Origin: Marsupella aquatica
Taxonomy: Eukaryota; Marchantiophyta
Length of the DNA stretch: 64,000 nt
Assembly: GCA_973895155.1 (NCBI GenBank)
Contig: OZ316898.1
Location: forward strand, 11,036,001 to 11,100,000
Direction of reading: 5' to 3'
The notes beneath the pieces were generated by a model, which did no database searches, was not told where the DNA came from, and saw nothing but the letters and a program-made list of their open reading frames with translations. How positions within the stretch are numbered: the first letter of the stretch is position 1; each line of letters begins with the position of its first letter. This document shows, piece after piece, positions 59,313-64,000 of this stretch. The translations under genes and the position numbers were made by a program.

Positions 59313-60191
59313 GTGTACATGGAGCCTGGTAAACGTAGAAAGTGTGACCACCCAGCAGTGTTTACAGGGGTCAGAGCGATTTTGGTCCATGGCCAGCATG
59401 GGTTGACCAAAGTGCATTGGCCAACTGTACAGAAACGATTCTCTGAGCTCCATGGCACTGTAGTTCAGGACATCACTCCAGAGACTACACATGTTGTTGC
59501 AGGGACATGGCTATCAGTGATAAAGAAGTGGTCATGGTCCTACATGAATTCTGCAATTACTAAGCAAGGCCTAAAAGTAGTTGAGGCCTCTTGGATCACA
59601 GATTCCATAGCACATAAGATTGTACAGGATACTGAGCAATATGAGTTGTGGGAGGATGAAGAAGCTACTGCATCAGCTTGGGCTGAACAAGAAGTCTGGG
59701 AAGCAAAGGCACGGCTTGCTGATCTCCAATATGGACCTGTACTCAACAAAGGACAGAGCTCTACAAGGCTGAAGAGTATGTTGGCTGAGGAGACGAAGCA
59801 ACCAACCCCCATTCTGAAAGGGCTGAGCATGGTATTTGTGGAGGCGGGAATTGGAGAGGTTAAGTGCAAAGTGTACAAGTCCACAGTGCTTGACCTAGGT
59901 GGGACAGTGGAGGAGAATATAACAGAGGACACCACTCATGTCATTACTAAGTCATATCCCAAAGCCTGCCGCAAGTTTGGGAAGGGAGACATTCGCTTTT
60001 ATGTCATGTCCCATAATGTGTTTGTGGTTTCATATGCTTGGCTTGTGGAATCAGTAGCAGCTGGGAAGCGTCAAAACCCAATGGACTATGATCTTTTTGA
60101 GGCCTGGCCACGGAAGGGTCAGGATCCTTACAGAGAGGACTATGAGACAACAAGTGAGGAATGGGTCATTAGCGATTCTGAATCAGAGTGA
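59313..60191 (+). CDS. Tandem BRCT-domain protein, transposon-associated
   Basis: A 292-residue uninterrupted gene; the start may be Met3 (MEPGKRRK). BRCT 1 is near 16-112: VFTGVRAILV, GTVVQDITPETTHVV and the late Trp94 in VEASWITDSI. A charged linker follows. BRCT 2 is near 168-262: LKGLSMVFVEAGIG, GGTVEENITEDTTHVIT and Trp243 in SYAWLVESV. BRCT 2 with its GIG and GGTV...THV pattern resembles the BRCT of DNA polymerase lambda and other family X polymerases, proteins of non-homologous end joining. There is no polymerase domain. The C-terminal 25 residues are acidic (TTSEEWVISDSESE). It is followed after 575 bp by the CACTA transposase on the same strand. A related BRCT ORF lies inside the pogo-like element at 42874. 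Confidence 0.85.
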   Translation: MYMEPGKRRKCDHPAVFTGVRAILVHGQHGLTKVHWPTVQKRFSELHGTVVQDITPETTHVVAGTWLSVIKKWSWSYMNSAITKQGLKVVEASWITDSIAHKIVQDTEQYELWEDEEATASAWAEQEVWEAKARLADLQYGPVLNKGQSSTRLKSMLAEETKQPTPILKGLSMVFVEAGIGEVKCKVYKSTVLDLGGTVEENITEDTTHVITKSYPKACRKFGKGDIRFYVMSHNVFVVSYAWLVESVAAGKRQNPMDYDLFEAWPRKGQDPYREDYETTSEEWVISDSESE

Positions 60192-60765
60192 GGAGTAGTA
60201 GCATCAGTTTGGACACAAGTTTTTTTGTATAAATCAGATCATTGAAATAAATGTGATCTTTGAACTAATGTACCTTGTTATGGTTGGTGGCAGTTGGGCT
60301 TATTTTACTGTTGGCGGATTGTTGTTTCCTGCTGCCTGGGGGTGTCACTGTAAACGTACATGCAGAGGCGGTACATTTGAGGACAGCGGAGGAGGTGGTG
60401 ACACCCTCCAACATTTAGAAATTTTGTGTCATTCACTTGACAATAGGTACACTACTTGCGAACCTGTTTTTTTCTTTTGGGGTGGTTTAGGGTTTGTGAG
60501 AATTTAGTACACGTTATGTTAACTCTTTTGGCAGATACAGTCAGGGATATATGGAACACAAATACCACCATTAGGCATCCTTGTTCACTGCTGTCCATGA
60601 CTGCAGAGCTCCCAGCCTGTTACAATGCACCCTGGTCACCACCCTCCCCAGACCCAGCCCAGGGCACAGGCACTGCCTTTGCATCATCCCACAAGGATAT
60701 CACGCCATGATAATAAGCTTTGGCAGCGTGAAAGGTTACGAACCAGACTTTCAGGAGCCAGTAGG
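60192..60765. other. Spacer before the CACTA transposase, probable leader
   Basis: An upstream extension of the transposase frame (from 60625) is Pro/His-rich and not typical, and TTTCAG at 60749-60754 could be an acceptor, so the first exon of the transposase gene may lie further upstream. Confidence 0.4.
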
Positions 60766-63700
60766 ATGAGATGTCCTTGTGCAATCTGCCAAGGATCCCG
60801 TACCAGGGGTCTGAATGAGGTTTGGCGGCATATCGCGGTTCATGGAAGAGATCCACGACATCGAGTTTGGAATGATCCTGCAGAGGAAGATTCTTCCGAC
60901 GAGGAGTGGAGGTTAGAATTTGATGCTGCCAATGCTGCAAGACGGGCAAGTGAGGTTCTGCCTGGTGCATTTGAAAATGTTGTAGCTGGTCTCTGTGGGT
61001 TGTCAGCTCTCCAACGGGATGGTGCTCAGGCAGCACCACGTGACGAAGGAATTCATGTGGAAGAGATGGTGAGAGACATCTTCCAAGACTTGGATGCATT
61101 TCATGATGGGCTGGACAATGAAGAGGATACGGCTGCAGATGCAAGTGTGCCCCCTGTCGAAGAGCCTCTTGATGAGTTTGAGATAGGGCAGGAAACCCCT
61201 GGGCATGATGGGATGTTTGGCTCTCCCCTGCAAATACAGGAAGGCAGGAAGTCTTTGTACCCCGGTAGCAAATGTTCTAAACTGGGATTTGTCATCATGT
61301 TCCTGAACATTTGCGGCAACCACAATGTCCCCAACGTTTTGGTTTCTGAGTTGTTGGCATTCTTGCGAACAACTGTGCTACCAGATGGTAATATTTTGCC
61401 CAAGAACATGTACGAGGCAAAAAGATGCATATCTAATCTTGGATTGAACTATGATTCGATCCATGCCTGTCCTGATGGGCATGTTCTTTTCAGAAAGGAG
61501 TATAAAGAATCGTTGACATGCCCTAAGTGTGGGAAGCACAGGTATCGGAACTCAGGAAAGTCTATGGTTCCCGCCAAGGTACTTCGTCATTTTCCACTCA
61601 TTCCCAGACTTCAGCGGATGTTCAGAAGCCGTGCCATCTCGGAGATGATGACTTGGGCAACTGACAAGAAAAGTGATGATGGGCTACAACGACATGCTGC
61701 AGATTCAAGGCAATGGAAACTCATAGATGAGATGTATCCCGAATTTGCTGCTGAGCCGAGGAATGTCAGACTTGGGCTGTCATTGGATGGGGTAAACCCA
61801 TTTGGAGACAAGAACAACAAATTTTCATGCTGGCCTGTAACTATTTTGAATTATAACCTTCCTCCTTGGATGACTACAAAGCGATTTTTTGTTCTGATGG
61901 TCCTACTGATACCAGGGCCAGACAGTGCTGTATCTGCCAACATAGATGTGTTTCTGGCTCCCCTAGTGGAGGAATTGAGAAAGCTTTGGGAGGAAGGAGT
62001 TCTCACATATGATGTCCTACAGAGGCTTGGGAGGTTAAACCCATTCATCCTTAGAGCCATTGTCATTCTGACTATAGCTGACTACCCAGCCCATGGGATG
62101 ATATCAGGCCAAACAACAAAAGGATATTGTGCTTGTACTATCTGTGGGCGCAATGTCACCAGTGAGTACTCCAGAGCCCTGCAGAAAGTGATATACATGG
62201 GCCATCGTCGTTTTCTGAAGACAGATCACCCTTACAGAGAAAGACAGGCACTGATTGCACACTTTGGCAATGAGATTGAGCAACGTGGACCCCCGGCACG
62301 AGTGACCAAAGAGGAGATCAGGCAGTGGGGAGCACTGAGGGATGACTATATCAAACGAGGGGGCAGGGAAGATGGAGTGAGTGATCCAATAAAGCGATAT
62401 GGTGTAAAAAGACTGAGCATATTGGACTTGGAGCTCAAGTACTGGAGGGTAAGCCTCTTGGAGTTGATGCTAATTGGGATACATGTTTTGGTTCAGAGCA
62501 TGTGCATTCATTTCGAAGAGAGAGACTAAACTTGAGGCATTTCCTGACGCTTTTGCATTGCAACGATGCAGGAGTTTGAGCCAAGCAAACATAACATTGA
62601 TGTTATGCACATTGAAAAGAATATTTGTGAGAGTCTACTCAGATTCTTGTGTGGAGAGAAAGACACTGGTTCAGTGAGATTGGATCTTGAACAGAGGGGA
62701 ATGAAACCCCATCTTTGGTTGAGGCAACATGCCCACAGAGCTGATGTGCTCTTGAAGTACCAAGCGCCCTATGTTCTGACAGACACAGAGTGGGAACTAT
62801 TTGTGCAGAGGTTGAGTTCTTTGAAGGTTCCTTCAAACTATGGCAGTGCTTTCAAGAAGCATATCATGACTAGAAAGCTTGGTAGTATGAAAAGCCATGA
62901 CTACCATATGTTGATGCAACAGGTGTTGCCTTTATGCCTGAGGGGCCTGTTGCAGAAGCCTGTTCGTACTGTGATCATGCGACTCAGTGATGTGTTTCGT
63001 CGTATTTGTGTGAAGGTTTGGGATGAAACACACTTCCCACAACTGACAGAAGATGTCGCTCAGGTGCTGTGTGACCTGGAGATTTATTTTCCTCCCGCAT
63101 TTTTTGATGTCATGACCCACCTACTTGTCCATGTTGTGGAAGAGCTACACCAATTTGGGCCTGTGAGTGCTCGTTGGTTGTACCCTTTGGAACGGTACAT
63201 GAAGCTACTCAAAGGTCACGTGAGAACATATTACAAACCTGAAGCAAGCATGGCTAAAGGTTACATCAAGGATGAGACTCTGGGATTTCTGACCGAATAC
63301 ATAGCACAATATGAGCATGTGAAGACCAGGGTGTGGAATTCTGATGAGGAGGAAGGGGTGGTAGGTGAAGTACTGGAAGGGGCTGCAACCACAAAGAACC
63401 TGACCATATCTATGAGAGACTTGGCACATGACTTTGTATTGCACAACACTGTGGTGATGGAACCCTGGATACAGTGAGTGCATACATGTGCTATAATCCA
63501 GTTCATGAGCTTAAATGTTGTGTTCGTGTGGTTTTCTCCTTCAGCCTGTTCATGTTTACCCAAGCTAATGCTGTGTGGTTGTTCGTTCAGGGAGTATGAG
63601 TCATTGAAGGCGGCCCATCCCACTGCAGGAACAACTTTTCCAGGTTTCATGGAGTGGATCAGAGTGGCAATTAGAGAGCATCACGAGACCCACCCAGACA

Positions 63701-64000
63701 TGGATGCAGATGTTTACCTACTGTCTAATGCCCCTAGCCTGAAAGTGAAGACTTACAAACGGATGAGAGCATATGGGAATCACTTCCGAGTGAAGGATGG
63801 TGACAGTGCCTACAGGGTGACGAATGACTGCGGGCTCATCACTGTATTTGAGCAACAGAGCCACAATCACGACAGGGCCTGGATGGAGATGGGATATGTG
63901 GGAGAATTAGTTGACATATGGGCTCTGGACTATGGGGCGGTGTCCAGTCCTGTGATTCTTATGAAAGGTTCATGGGTGCGGCAGGATTGGCTTGGTAACA
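60766..64000 (+). CDS. CACTA (En/Spm) transposase, TNP2 family, partial at the right edge
   Basis: Exons: about 60766-62448, 62572-63473, 63591 to beyond 64000, with GT-AG borders and matching phases (YWR|EFEPSKHN; WI-Q-EYESLK). Start is set at MRCPCAICQG (60766), where the transposase-associated Cys/His domain begins; a further N-terminal exon is possible. The TNP2 core follows: KCSKLGFVIMFLNICGNHNV, NMYEAKRCISNLGLNYDSIH, CPKCGKHRYR, LGLSLDGVNPFGDKNNKFSC, and NIDVMHIEKNICESLL. Then the DUF4218-like part (FFDVMTHLLVHVVEELHQFG, YMKLLKGHVRTY) and a DUF4216-like part near the window end. No stop or frameshift is seen in 997 codons, so this copy may be recent and active. Confidence 0.92.

Overview
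This window is nuclear DNA from a land plant. The evidence is the set of plant-type genes with many short GT-AG introns, a plastid-type N-terminus on two proteins, a plant-type glycoside hydrolase family 13 alpha-amylase, a centromeric histone H3 (CENH3), a plant SKI3-like TPR protein, and CACTA (En/Spm, TNP2-type) and pogo/Tigger-like DNA transposons. Small introns and heavy interspersed repeats would fit a bryophyte or another seed-free plant, but I cannot name the species from sequence alone.

Layout. At 1-894 (minus) is the 5' part of a gene for a probably plastid-targeted protein. At 1678-1814 there is a long imperfect hairpin that resembles a MIRNA precursor. From about 2.9 to 7.3 kb I see mostly non-coding sequence with a solo-LTR-like element. 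At 7346-11974 (minus) is an eight-exon alpha-amylase gene with an intact active site. From 12 to 22 kb the window is repeat territory: a 288-bp MITE with a G-box in each terminal inverted repeat, a second solo LTR with a perfect 5-bp target duplication inside a decayed ORF, a U-box gene interrupted by a stop or a 36-nt intron-like insert, and a 36-bp minisatellite. The last three lie between two large inverted repeat arms at 15.44 and 21.29 kb.

At 22951-25060 (minus) is a five-exon CENH3 gene, reconstructed here exon by exon. At 27286-38635 (minus) is a 25-exon gene for a TPR protein of the SKI3/TTC37 family, the scaffold of the Ski complex that feeds RNA to the cytoplasmic exosome. All exon phases join cleanly over the whole gene.

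From 40.5 kb to the end the window is dominated by transposons. A pogo/Tigger-like element of about 3.26 kb (40540-43797) has terminal inverted repeats, a transposase with both HTH domains and an intact DDD triad but a frameshift near its C-terminus, and, downstream in the same orientation, a second ORF coding for a BRCT domain. At 58.0-64.0 kb a CACTA-type transposase gene (running off the window) follows, on the same strand, an intact gene for an EDM2/NSD-type multi-PHD protein and an intact gene for a tandem-BRCT protein. Two unrelated transposon superfamilies within 20 kb therefore carry, or sit beside, BRCT genes. This is the strongest candidate for an undescribed system: transposon-associated accessory proteins that could touch host chromatin marking (PHD) and repair of transposon excision breaks (BRCT). 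The functional part of this is inference.
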